DNA of 52,473 nucleotides from a virus: the IMG/VR virus record IMGVR_UViG_3300037245_002311, positions 1 to 52,473 of that record; one strand, written 5' to 3'. Each line of letters opens with the position of its first letter. Position 1 is the stretch's first letter. The notes beneath the pieces were generated by a model. It was not told the origin of the DNA, made no database searches, and was given only the letters and a program-made list of their open reading frames with translations. Shown here piece by piece: positions 7,200 to 13,365 of this stretch. The position numbers were made by a program, and so were the translations under genes.

Positions 7200-7388
7200 A
7201 TGACCGCAGAGAAAAAAGGGCAGAGAATGACCTGCAAAGTCGCGATTCGATACGTCTGCACCGCCTGCCGCTACCGCTGGGTGCGAGACGTGAACGCCAG
7301 CAGCCCTCAGATCATGACCCGACCGATTGGAACGCCCGACTGCCCGGCCTGCCGGCCGGCGCCTCGAGGCGAGTGCCGCACGCGCTGA
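7200..7388 (+). CDS. Small zinc-ribbon protein with two possible starts
   Basis: A 62-residue protein with cysteine pairs CTAC and CPAC flanking a short basic segment, typical of a zinc ribbon. The promoter-linked ATG at 7200 begins MTAEKKGQR; a second ATG at 7227, in frame, is preceded by AAAAAAGGGCAGAG, a usable ribosome site. It may be made in two forms, or the first nine codons may serve as a leader. The stop overlaps the A-tract of promoter P7. Function unknown. Confidence 0.7.
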   Translation: MTAEKKGQRMTCKVAIRYVCTACRYRWVRDVNASSPQIMTRPIGTPDCPACRPAPRGECRTR

Positions 7389-7397
7389 AAAAAGGGC

Positions 7398-7424
7398 TCA
7401 AGCTCGCTGCCGTGCTGCCGATAA
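7398..7424 (+). promoter_or_regulatory. Sigma-28-like promoter P7 (leaderless arrangement)
   Basis: TCAAGCTC (7398-7405), 11-nt spacer, perfect GCCGATAA (7417-7424), ATG at 7432 after GGTGAGC. GAAAAAAGGG precedes it. Confidence 0.88.
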
Positions 7425-7431
7425 GGTGAGC

Positions 7432-7827
7432 ATGACCGCGACGCAAACTGGGGGCACTGAGATGAGCATCAGACTGAACGAGCTGCTGACGAAGCCGGCG
7501 ATCGACTGGGCGCACTATGAGACCCAGGCCGCCGAGATGACCGACGAAGAGCTGATCGCCGCTCGCGTCGTCGCCTTCGAGACGTCGCGCGACCCGATGG
7601 TCACCGGCACCGATCTCGAGGGCTGCTGGCGCGACGCCGGCAGCGTCTTCGCCGGCGAGACCCGATTTCGAGAAGCGAAGGCCGCGACGATCGCGAAGAC
7701 CGCCGCCAGTCTGCGCCTCGACTCGAAAGACTTGGCCGACCGGATTCACGAAGCCGCCGCCGCCGATCCCAGCTCGATCTGGGCCGGCATCGCTGACCTG
7801 CTCGACACCGTCGAGGCAACGTCGTGA
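7432..7827 (+). CDS. Hypothetical protein, dual start
   Basis: A 131-residue protein from the promoter-linked ATG at 7432, or 121 residues from an in-frame ATG at 7462 that has its own ribosome site (TGGGGGCACTGAG). The product is acidic and helical (NELLTKPAIDW, MTDEELIAARVVAFE) with no recognised domain. The stop overlaps the GTG of the OB-fold gene, so the two are co-translated and may be functionally linked. Confidence 0.72.
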   Translation: MTATQTGGTEMSIRLNELLTKPAIDWAHYETQAAEMTDEELIAARVVAFETSRDPMVTGTDLEGCWRDAGSVFAGETRFREAKAATIAKTAASLRLDSKDLADRIHEAAAADPSSIWAGIADLLDTVEATS

Positions 7828-8507
7828 GCGCGCCCTACCTCGACGACGGGCCGAAGGTCGACTGCCCCGAAGGTCGCCAGGTGCTCGAGGGCCTGGTCGT
7901 TTCCGAGAAGACCCGCGACGACGGCTTCGGGCCCGAGGGCCGCCAGGTGCTGACCGTGAAGGTCGAGACGCCCGAGGGCGCCTTCGTGATCTGGGGCACG
8001 TCGCCGAAGGCACTGCGCGAAGCTCCTGGGCTGCGTGGCTCGACCGTGCGATTCACCGCGACGCTGACTCGCAGCGACCGCGACGCGAGCTTCGGCTTCT
8101 TCAGCCGGCCGGCGAAGGCTGAAGTGCTCGAGCAGGGCGACGCCCAGAAGCCCGAGCTGATCGGCGCCTCGGGCTCGACCTTTCGGCTGCTCGAGCAGAT
8201 CATGCACGGCAAGAAAAACGCCGACCTGACGGTGAAGAGCGTCGGCCGAGTGCTCGCCCAGGCAGGCCTCGAGCGGCAGCGCTTCGAAGAGAATTTCGAC
8301 CATGACCGCGAGAATCACGCCCAGGAAATCTTCGACGGCGAGGGCGGCCGGCTCTTTCTGCGAATCTGGCCGAACGGCTGCGCGGGCGCCTGGTATGGCC
8401 CGCACCGAGACGAGCTGCGAGCCCAGGCTGAAGAGCGCGAAGCAGTGCTCGAGCGCGAGAAGGCCGAGCTGCTCGCCGATGTCGAGCGCTTCAGGGCTGG
8501 GCGCTGA
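7824..8507 (+). CDS. OB-fold single-strand-binding-like protein
   Basis: A 227-residue protein starting with GTG (GTGA overlap). The first 100 residues form an OB-fold pattern: VLEGLVVSEK, QVLTVKVETPEGAFVIWG, then STVRFTATLTRSDRDASFGFFSRP. The 'TVKVETPEG...W' and 'ATLTRSDRD...FGFF' segments recur in phage proteins with an RPA/SSB-like barrel. The C-terminal half is helical and ends in a charged coiled coil (EEREAVLEREKAELL). A role in single-stranded DNA handling is likely; the specific function is not known. Confidence 0.65.
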   Translation: MSAPYLDDGPKVDCPEGRQVLEGLVVSEKTRDDGFGPEGRQVLTVKVETPEGAFVIWGTSPKALREAPGLRGSTVRFTATLTRSDRDASFGFFSRPAKAEVLEQGDAQKPELIGASGSTFRLLEQIMHGKKNADLTVKSVGRVLAQAGLERQRFEENFDHDRENHAQEIFDGEGGRLFLRIWPNGCAGAWYGPHRDELRAQAEEREAVLEREKAELLADVERFRAGR

Positions 8508-8509
8508 TC

Positions 8510-8821
8510 ATGCGGCGAGAGCGCCTCAGCGGGCCGCAGATCAGCGCGCTCGAGTGCTGCGGGCTCGAGCACCCAGACGACGACGCCGAGCGCCTGCTCG
8601 CTCGATGCTGGGCTGCTGGTGATCGCCGAGCCCTCGTCTTCGACCCAGGCGAGGCCGAGGCACTCTGGGCTGCTCTGCGCGATCTCTCGAATGCTGAAGA
8701 CGATTTCGCCGAAGACCGCAGCCAGGATCGTGAAATGCGGCGACTCGCAGGTCGAGCTGCTCGCAGCCTGGGGGCGATCGGCAGCCGAGTGCTGATCTGC
8801 TGCAAGACCGGCCGATCGTGA
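8510..8821 (+). CDS. Hypothetical protein
   Basis: A 103-residue acidic protein starting 2 nt after the OB-fold gene and overlapping the GIY-YIG gene by 4 nt. It has a Cys pair (ECCGLEHP) and a C-terminal CC (LICCKTG) but no CxxC spacing, so zinc binding is doubtful. The middle is helical (EAEALWAALRDLSNAEDDF). Function unknown; it is in a coupled group with two nucleic-acid proteins. Confidence 0.65.
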   Translation: MRRERLSGPQISALECCGLEHPDDDAERLLARCWAAGDRRALVFDPGEAEALWAALRDLSNAEDDFAEDRSQDREMRRLAGRAARSLGAIGSRVLICCKTGRS

Positions 8822-9213
8822 GCGCGCTCGAGGCGATCGCCCTGAGCTTCGAGCAGCTGCGCCAGGCTGCCGCTCAGATCGTGATCGCTGACCTGCCGAT
8901 GATCGAGATCTGCGATCGTGAGATCTGGGCACGCCTGCCCTGCGAGTGCTCGGCCGTCTATTTCGTGACGCACCCGATCGACGGCGTGCTCTACATCGGG
9001 AAAACCGCCGCGATCCGGCAGCGCTGGGCCTCGACGTATCGGCTGGGCCGGCAGATCTATACTCTGAACCATTCGAAGCACGCCCAGGCTCTCGACCTGG
9101 GCGACTGCGAGCTTTCCTGGCTCGAGATCGATCGCTGCTACCTGGCCGCGCTCGAGGCCGCGCTGATCGGGCTGCACCTGCCTCCCTGGAATCTGCGCGA
9201 GAAATACACCTGA
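8818..9213 (+). CDS. GIY-YIG family endonuclease
   Basis: A 131-residue stand-alone GIY-YIG nuclease. Core motifs are present: VYF (47-49) for GIY, LYIGKT (58-63) for YIG, Arg67/Arg69 in the following helix, catalytic-type Glu113 in LEAALIGLHLPPWN, and Asn125. It should cut DNA through a single metal ion. The N-terminal 45 residues are a helical addition. GTG start overlapping the upstream stop. No homing-element context (no intron or interrupted gene), so it is more likely a phage repair, packaging or host-DNA nuclease. Confidence 0.85.
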   Translation: MSALEAIALSFEQLRQAAAQIVIADLPMIEICDREIWARLPCECSAVYFVTHPIDGVLYIGKTAAIRQRWASTYRLGRQIYTLNHSKHAQALDLGDCELSWLEIDRCYLAALEAALIGLHLPPWNLREKYT

Positions 9214-9226
9214 CCCGAAAAAAGGC

Positions 9227-9253
9227 TAAAGCCCTGGGCTGGTCTGCCGATAA
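9227..9253 (+). promoter_or_regulatory. Sigma-28-like promoter P8 (leaderless arrangement)
   Basis: TAAAGCCC (9227-9234), 11-nt spacer, perfect GCCGATAA (9246-9253), ATG at 9261 after GTAGTGC. CGAAAAAAGGC precedes it. This and P3 and P11 carry the TAAAG variant of the -35. Confidence 0.88.
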
Positions 9254-9260
9254 GTAGTGC

Positions 9261-9479
9261 ATGACCGACACAAACCTCGACAGCTTCGTGACACGAACCA
9301 ACGAGCACTTTCTCGTGCCCGAGTATCGGGCGCAGCGAGGCGCTGGCTGGACGCTGCACACCGACAAGGCGCAGCGATTCACCTTCGGCGACGCGATCGT
9401 CGAGCACCGGCTGCACGAGCGCAGCACGGTCGTCGAGGCCTTCGCCGACGCGATCGAGCAGCTGGCAGCAGCCAGCTGA
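9261..9479 (+). CDS. Hypothetical small protein
   Basis: A 72-residue protein beginning MTDTNLDSF at the promoter-linked ATG. No other start codon or ribosome site is available, so translation must begin on a leaderless or nearly leaderless message. The sequence is mixed helix and strand with His/Arg-rich centre (IVEHRLHERSTVVEAFADAI). Single-gene transcription unit between P8 and P9. Function unknown. Confidence 0.7.
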   Translation: MTDTNLDSFVTRTNEHFLVPEYRAQRGAGWTLHTDKAQRFTFGDAIVEHRLHERSTVVEAFADAIEQLAAAS

Positions 9480-9487
9480 AAAAAGGC

Positions 9488-9514
9488 TCAAGTCCAGCCA
9501 GGTCTCGCCGATAA
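9488..9514 (+). promoter_or_regulatory. Sigma-28-like promoter P9 (leaderless arrangement)
   Basis: TCAAGTCC (9488-9495), 11-nt spacer, perfect GCCGATAA (9507-9514), ATG at 9522 after GTAGTGC; the upstream TGAAAAAAGG shares the stop codon of the preceding gene. Confidence 0.88.
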
Positions 9515-9521
9515 GTAGTGC

Positions 9522-9746
9522 ATGACCGCGACGCAAAAAGGGGACACCATGACCGCCGAGATCGCCGAAGCCAAAGCTGATCACCTCGACACGATCGAGA
9601 CCTGCGAGGCCTACCTCGCCGACTACCAGGCGCACGTCGAGGCCGGCGGCAGCAACGCCGGCGCGCTCTTCAATATCACCGCCGCCGATTTCGCGAAGGC
9701 CCAGATCGCCTTCGAGCGCGACGCGATCGCGAAGCTCGAGGTCTAA
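9522..9746 (+). CDS. Hypothetical acidic protein, dual start
   Basis: A 74-residue acidic, helical protein (AEIAEAKADHLDTIETCEAYLADY). The promoter-linked ATG at 9522 begins MTATQKGDT; a second in-frame ATG at 9549 follows AAAAAGGGGACACC. A pairing of a leaderless ATG with a nearby canonical start, in the same frame, also occurs at 7200, 7432 and 10014. Function unknown. Confidence 0.7.
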   Translation: MTATQKGDTMTAEIAEAKADHLDTIETCEAYLADYQAHVEAGGSNAGALFNITAADFAKAQIAFERDAIAKLEV

Positions 9747-9756
9747 AGGGGCAGCC

Positions 9757-9987
9757 ATGAAAAAACACGTTCCGCAGAATCACGGGCTAATGCAGCGAAT
9801 CATCTCGGCCGAAAGGGTGAGCGAGCCGAGGCTCGAGCAGATCGTCGCGCTCGAATGCGGCCACGACTTCCGAGGCAACTGGACGACGTTATTTCCCCTC
9901 GGTGAGCTTTCGAGGTGTCGCGAATGCTTGTCGCCGAACGCTGACCCGACGAGCAGCCACTTCACTGGGGAAAAAGGCTCAAGTTAG
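9757..9987 (+). CDS. Hypothetical Cys/His protein
   Basis: A 76-residue protein with a strong ribosome site (TAAAGGGGCAGCC then ATG). A possible zinc site is formed by LECGHDF and CRECL. The remainder is polar. The C-terminus overlaps the -35 region of promoter P10. It shares the transcription unit of the gene starting at 9522. Function unknown. Confidence 0.65.
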   Translation: MKKHVPQNHGLMQRIISAERVSEPRLEQIVALECGHDFRGNWTTLFPLGELSRCRECLSPNADPTSSHFTGEKGSS

Positions 9988-10006
9988 AAGCTCGATCGAC
10001 CGTTAA
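9979..10006 (+). promoter_or_regulatory. Sigma-28-like promoter P10 (leaderless arrangement)
   Basis: TCAAGTTA (9979-9986), 12-nt spacer, ACCGTTAA (9999-10006), ATG at 10014 after GGTGAGC. It lies over the last codons of the preceding gene. Confidence 0.83.
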
Positions 10007-10013
10007 GGTGAGC

Positions 10014-10343
10014 ATGACCGCGACAAAAACCGCAAACCGAAAAGGGGCAGCCATGCAGCGACCTAATGACCCGATCACCCGCCTCGCCGACGTGGCGATG
10101 CACCTTTTCGCCGATCTCGCGGCCGCAGCTGGCCCCGAGGCGCCCTTCGCCCAGGCGCGCGAGCAGCTGGGCGATCGCTTCTTCACGGCCGCGACCGACG
10201 GCCTGCGCGCAGGGCTGAAGGCTCTGCTCACCGACGACCAGGTCGTCGCTGATCTCGATGCGGTCGGCCAGGCTGCGGCCGCTGAGCGTCTGCTCGGCGT
10301 CGCCCAGGCTGGGATCGACGCAGTGATCGAGGCCGCGGCATGA
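10014..10343 (+). CDS. Hypothetical Ala-rich protein, dual start
   Basis: A 109-residue protein from ATG 10014, or 96 residues from ATG 10053, which has the ribosome site AAAAGGGGCAGCC, the same 12-base block used at 9757. The product is alanine-rich and helical (LADVAMHLFADLAAAAG, LDAVGQAAAAERLLGVAQAGI). No family recognised. The stop overlaps the next ATG. Confidence 0.68.
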   Translation: MTATKTANRKGAAMQRPNDPITRLADVAMHLFADLAAAAGPEAPFAQAREQLGDRFFTAATDGLRAGLKALLTDDQVVADLDAVGQAAAAERLLGVAQAGIDAVIEAAA

Positions 10344-10492
10344 CGATCGAAGAGCTGCGGCAGAGACTTCACGAGATCTGGCTCGAGCACGGCGACGTCG
10401 AGGTGCTGATCGACGACCGAGGCGTCGAGCCGAAGCTCGAGATCGACATCGTCGACGAAGAGACCGGCCGGCTCGCAGTTTGGATCGGCTGA
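10340..10492 (+). CDS. Very small acidic protein
   Basis: A 50-residue protein beginning MTIEELRQRLHEIW, ATG overlapping the upstream stop. It is strongly acidic with a helix then a beta-like segment (VEVLIDDRG, LEIDIVDEETGRLAVWIG). The tight coupling and the coding-type composition support a real gene. Resembles many small phage proteins without known roles. Confidence 0.6.
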   Translation: MTIEELRQRLHEIWLEHGDVEVLIDDRGVEPKLEIDIVDEETGRLAVWIG

Positions 10493-10518
10493 GCTTCGTC
10501 GCTTGAAAGGGGGAAATC

Positions 10519-10809
10519 ATGCACGAAAAAACCGAGGCAGCGACCAGGGGCGCGATTCAGCGCGCGATCGACACTCGAGCGTGGAATCTCACCGGCCAGC
10601 CAGTGCGCCTGGTCGTCGACCGGCTTCGCGGCGGCCAAGGCCCCGAGCTTCACTTCGGCACGATCACCCTCGTGACGGGCTCAGTCGTCGAGCTGGCAAG
10701 CGACGGCACGGGCAGCTGCCTGCTCAGCACCTTCGAGATCGTCAGGGTCGACGCCGCGACCGCCGAAGATCTCGAAAAGGCTAAAGCCCGGCGGCCGGCT
10801 GCCCGATAA
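10519..10809 (+). CDS. Hypothetical small beta-rich protein
   Basis: A 96-residue protein with the ribosome site AAAGGGGGAAATC before ATG. The middle alternates strands (PVRLVVDRLRGGQGPELHFGTITLVTGSVVELAS), suggesting a small barrel; the C-terminus is a short helix overlapping the -35 and -10 of promoter P11. Function unknown. Confidence 0.68.
   Translation: MHEKTEAATRGAIQRAIDTRAWNLTGQPVRLVVDRLRGGQGPELHFGTITLVTGSVVELASDGTGSCLLSTFEIVRVDAATAEDLEKAKARRPAAR
10782..10809 (+). promoter_or_regulatory. Sigma-28-like promoter P11 (leaderless arrangement)
   Basis: TAAAGCCC (10782-10789), 12-nt spacer, CCCGATAA (10802-10809), ATG at 10817 after GGTGAGC. The promoter lies inside the last nine codons of the upstream gene, whose stop TAA is the end of the -10. 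Confidence 0.83.
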
Positions 10810-10816
10810 GGTGAGC

Positions 10817-10951
10817 ATGACCGACACCGACCGACCCGCGAATGACCGGCTCGAGCTTCCTGCCGACGTGGCAGCCCTCGAGGCGGCGATCGCAGATCTC
10901 GACCCTGAAGAGCAGGCGCTGGTCGCCGCGATTCAGGCCGCCCAGGGCTAA
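10817..10951 (+). CDS. Very small acidic protein
   Basis: A 44-residue acidic helical protein (MTDTDRPANDRLELPADVAA..., ending in IQAAQG) starting at the promoter-linked ATG. It shares the MTD start of other genes in this regulon. It is the only gene between P11 and the hairpin at 10991, so appears to be a single-gene unit. Function unknown. Confidence 0.6.
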   Translation: MTDTDRPANDRLELPADVAALEAAIADLDPEEQALVAAIQAAQG

Positions 10952-10990
10952 CAGGCGGGCCCGACTCCCAGGGCCTACTCGCCAGAGGGC

Positions 10991-11020
10991 CGCCCCCTTC
11001 GACCGTTCACGAAGGGGGCG
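10991..11020 (+). terminator. Strong 11-bp stem-loop
   Basis: CGCCCCCTTCG (10991-11001) and CGAAGGGGGCG (11010-11020) form a perfect 11-bp stem with an 8-nt loop. No T-run follows directly, so it may protect or process the message of the short gene upstream rather than terminate. It is symmetric and could act on either strand. Confidence 0.5.
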
Positions 11021-11078
11021 CGCTCGCTCTGCCGATCATTCTGCCGATTGAATTCGCCCCGAATCTGCCCTTTTTCGC

Positions 11079-11105
11079 TCAAGTTTGGCCGAGGCTCGCC
11101 GATAA
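11079..11105 (+). promoter_or_regulatory. Sigma-28-like promoter P12, best match to consensus
   Basis: TCAAGTTT (11079-11086), 11-nt spacer, GCCGATAA (11098-11105): 15 of 16 positions of the E. coli FliA consensus. ATG at 11113 after GGTGAGC. Here a T-run (CCCTTTTT) replaces the usual A-tract upstream. It drives a zinc-ribbon gene and the DNA methyltransferase. Confidence 0.9.
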
Positions 11106-11112
11106 GGTGAGC

Positions 11113-11310
11113 ATGACCGACGCACACCGACTCGAGACCGAAACCGGAAACCCGCTCATGCCGACGACCGCAGTCGTCGACTGCCCCGAGTGCCCGCAGG
11201 CGGGCCCTGGGCACACTCAGCTCGAGCTGCTCGCAGACGGCGGCGCGACCTGCCCGAACTGCAGCCGCTGGTGGGCCGACGCGAAAGCGCTGGTCGAGGC
11301 CGCACGATGA
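11113..11310 (+). CDS. Small zinc-ribbon protein upstream of the methyltransferase
   Basis: A 65-residue protein starting MTDAHRLETE at the promoter-linked ATG. Two CxxC pairs (CPEC and CPNC, the second followed by SRWW) form a zinc ribbon like those of transcription or translation factors. Its stop overlaps the start of the cytosine methyltransferase gene (ATGA), so the two are co-translated. Function unknown. Confidence 0.75.
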   Translation: MTDAHRLETETGNPLMPTTAVVDCPECPQAGPGHTQLELLADGGATCPNCSRWWADAKALVEAAR

Positions 11311-12242
11311 GGGCCGTCGATCTCTTCGCCGGCGCTGGCGGATTCACCCAGGGCGCGAGCCAGGCCGGCGTCGACGTCGTCTGGGCCGCGAATCACTGGC
11401 AGATCGCAGTCGATGCGCACTCGGCGAATCACCCGAGCGCGATTCACGTCTGCCAGGATCTGCAGCAGGCCGACTTCACGCAACTGCCCGAGCATGAGCT
11501 GCTGCTCGCGAGCCCGGCGTGCCAGGGGCACTCGAAAGCTCGAGGCGTCGACCGACCGCAGCACGACGTCACCAGGGCGACCGCCTGGGCAGTGATCGCA
11601 GCCGTCGAGGCCGCGATGCCTCAGGCCCTGATCGTCGAGAACGTGCCCGAATTCGCCGACTGGCAACTCTTTCCGATCTGGCGCCAGGCCCTCGAGGCCT
11701 ACGGTTACCAGGTCAGCACCCAGGTGCTCGACGCTGCCGACGCCGGCACGCCCCAGCATCGAGAGCGGCTCTTCGTCGTCGGCTCTCGCCAGGGCGCGAT
11801 CGACATCGAGGCCCCTCAGGCCGAGCACGTGCCCGCCTCGAGCTTCATCGACTTCGAGTCTGGCAGCTGGTCTGCGATCGATAAGCCGGGCCGCGCTCAG
11901 AAGACCCTCGACCGCATCGCCCGCGGCCGGCTCGAATTCGGCACGACGCCCTTTCTCGCGCCCTATTACGGCAGCGGCTCAGGGAAGACTGGCCGCAGCC
12001 TCGACCGCCCGATCGGCACGATCACGACCCGCGACCGCTGGTCACTGATCAAGGGCGACCGCATGAGAATGCTCACCGTCGCCGAGTATGCCGCCGCTAT
12101 GGGCTTCCCTCGGGGCTACGTGCTCGAGACCAGCCGAAAAAAGGCGATTCACCTGCTCGGCAACGCCGTGCCGCCGCAGCTGGCCGCGCACGTGATCAGC
12201 CAGGTCGCCGGCCAGATCGAGCAGGCCGAGCAGGCGGCATGA
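11307..12242 (+). CDS. C5-cytosine DNA methyltransferase
   Basis: A 311-residue C5-cytosine methyltransferase using S-adenosylmethionine. Motifs in order: I DLFAGAGGF (5-13); IV SPACQGHS (69-76), with Cys72 the catalytic nucleophile; VI ENV (111-113); VIII QHRERLF (150-156); X LGNAVPP (284-290). The variable region between VIII and X is short, so specificity cannot be read. No matching restriction nuclease is adjacent, so it is probably an orphan phage enzyme that protects the phage from host restriction. ATG overlaps the stop of the zinc-ribbon gene and both depend on P12. Confidence 0.93.
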   Translation: MRAVDLFAGAGGFTQGASQAGVDVVWAANHWQIAVDAHSANHPSAIHVCQDLQQADFTQLPEHELLLASPACQGHSKARGVDRPQHDVTRATAWAVIAAVEAAMPQALIVENVPEFADWQLFPIWRQALEAYGYQVSTQVLDAADAGTPQHRERLFVVGSRQGAIDIEAPQAEHVPASSFIDFESGSWSAIDKPGRAQKTLDRIARGRLEFGTTPFLAPYYGSGSGKTGRSLDRPIGTITTRDRWSLIKGDRMRMLTVAEYAAAMGFPRGYVLETSRKKAIHLLGNAVPPQLAAHVISQVAGQIEQAEQAA

Positions 12243-12270
12243 GTTTTTTCGATCGGCCGTCACTTTTCGC

Positions 12271-12298
12271 TCAAGGCTGGGCACTAACAGGCCGATAA
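12271..12298 (+). promoter_or_regulatory. Sigma-28-like promoter P13 (leaderless arrangement)
   Basis: TCAAGGCT (12271-12278), 12-nt spacer, perfect GCCGATAA (12291-12298), ATG at 12306 after GTAGTGC. Last of the series; no further copies were found to the right apart from a degenerate half-match near 20.6 kb. Confidence 0.85.
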
Positions 12299-12305
12299 GT
12301 AGTGC

Positions 12306-12335
12306 ATGACAGCGAGACAAACGGCAGGGGGATGA
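12306..12335 (+). CDS. Nine-codon leaderless mini-ORF
   Basis: The promoter-linked ATG opens MTARQTAGG and stops at TGA 12333-12335, one base before the next real start codon (ATG 12337). In other units the equivalent segment stays in frame with the downstream gene; here it is closed, so it would act as a leader peptide or as an untranslated conserved 5' end. This exception tests whether the ATGACC block is translated or is an RNA or DNA signal. Confidence 0.35.
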   Translation: MTARQTAGG

Positions 12336-12336
12336 A

Positions 12337-12435
12337 ATGACGACTCGAGCTTTCTTCGGTTTTATGGTTTTCTTCACGACCTTCGTGGCTGGCATGGTCT
12401 GCCTGCTGAGTGCCGCGACCGGCGGGTGCCTGTAG
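12337..12435 (+). CDS. Single-pass membrane peptide
   Basis: A 32-residue hydrophobic protein (MTTRAFFGFMVFFTTF..., then a second hydrophobic half ending GGCL) with ribosome site CAGGGGGATGAA. Almost the whole length is a transmembrane helix. It overlaps the next GTG at its stop (TAGTG). Small membrane proteins in early phage operons often inhibit or alter host envelope functions, but no family is recognised. Confidence 0.55.
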   Translation: MTTRAFFGFMVFFTTFVAGMVCLLSAATGGCL

Positions 12436-12662
12436 TGGGCGACTTTCAGACCGCCGCCGACATCGAGGCCGCCGACTTCGACGAGCACCTCGAGCAGCTC
12501 ACGCGCTCGAGGCTCGTCTCGAGGGCCGCCCAGGTCGCACCGCATTCGATCGACTTCGATCGGCTGGCCCTCGAGGTCGACCTGGTCGCCTTCGATCGCG
12601 ACCAGGTGCGAAAGGTCGAGACGATCGACCGGCACGACGGCCTCGACGACTTCGCCGAATAG
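12435..12662 (+). CDS. Hypothetical acidic protein
   Basis: A 75-residue acidic protein from GTG 12435 (an alternative GTG lies at 12426). It contains VGDFQTAADIEAADFDEHLEQ and repeated Asp-Phe-Asp patterns, and no recognisable motif. It is the last gene of the P13 unit. Confidence 0.6.
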   Translation: MGDFQTAADIEAADFDEHLEQLTRSRLVSRAAQVAPHSIDFDRLALEVDLVAFDRDQVRKVETIDRHDGLDDFAE

Positions 12663-12663
12663 C

Positions 12664-12719
12664 GGGCAGCCGAAAAAACTGCCCCAGGGCAGCCGCGGCA
12701 TGGTAAGCTGGCGCTTTTT
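12664..12719 (+). terminator. Competing stem-loops followed by a T-run
   Basis: GGGCAG (12664-12669) can pair with CTGCCC (12679-12684), which can instead pair with GGGCAG (12687-12692). A short AAGC/GCTT stem and TTTTT follow (up to 12719). The mutually exclusive pairing looks like a terminator or attenuator at the end of the sigma-28-like regulon, just before the gene at 12732. Confidence 0.4.
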
Positions 12720-12731
12720 CGAGGTGACCCG

Positions 12732-13088
12732 ATGTCGAATGCGCTGAAACCGAGCAAGCCCCAGCAGGCTCTGCTGAACCCAGTCGCCAGATCGAAGCTC
12801 GACGAGACGAAAACGAAGGTGAAGGCGCTCGAGAATATGGCGAACGATGCGAGCGACGAGGTGCAGCTCGATCTCGTGCGGTCGCTGGTCTCGAATCAAC
12901 TCGTGCACGTCACCGATCAGATCGAGCAGACGGCGGTCAGCCTCCGCAGCTTCGACATCGGCAGAGACGGCGAGAAGGCGCGGGCTGAATATCAGGCGCT
13001 GCTCGCCGACCAGGTGACGCTCTGCGACGATATCGTCGAATCGCTGGCCCACGTGACCGACCGAATCGCCGAGTGCTTCGAGCAGTGA
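12732..13088 (+). CDS. Hypothetical helical protein
   Basis: A 118-residue all-helical, charged protein with ribosome site GAGGTGACCCG before ATG. Regular heptad-like spacing (SKLDETKTKVKALENMA; QIEQTAVSLRSF; HVTDRIAECFEQ) suggests a helical bundle or dimer. Function unknown. It heads a long run of closely packed genes that lack sigma-28-like promoters. Confidence 0.7.
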   Translation: MSNALKPSKPQQALLNPVARSKLDETKTKVKALENMANDASDEVQLDLVRSLVSNQLVHVTDQIEQTAVSLRSFDIGRDGEKARAEYQALLADQVTLCDDIVESLAHVTDRIAECFEQ

Positions 13089-13345
13089 GCGAGCGAGACG
13101 AAGAGAAGGCCACACTCAAGGCGCTCGAGGCGCTCACCGACGCGACACCGCCGCCGAATATCACGAGTAACCCTGGCGACCTGCTGATGGTGCTCGACTT
13201 TGCGATTCGGCACCTCGACGGCATTCGAAACACCAGGCCGAGCGATCGCATCGCAGTGCTCGCCTCGGCGAAGGCAACGAAGATCGCGCTCGATACGTGG
13301 ATCGCGCTGGCAGAGAAAGAGATCGCCGGCGAGGCGCCGAACTGA
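13085..13345 (+). CDS. Hypothetical helical protein
   Basis: An 86-residue protein from GTG 13085, overlapping the upstream stop. Acidic N-terminus, then two amphipathic helices (GDLLMVLDFAIRHLDGI; ASAKATKIALDTWIALAEKEI). No recognised family. Probably made together with the preceding protein and possibly its partner. Confidence 0.65.
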   Translation: MSERDEEKATLKALEALTDATPPPNITSNPGDLLMVLDFAIRHLDGIRNTRPSDRIAVLASAKATKIALDTWIALAEKEIAGEAPN

Positions 13346-13365
13346 CTCAGCTCTGGGGGGGGCTT

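Noticed and set aside
11031-11050. GCCGATCA and GCCGATTG as extra -10 elements.
   Set aside because: No -35 element at 11-12 nt upstream and no ATG at the typical distance.
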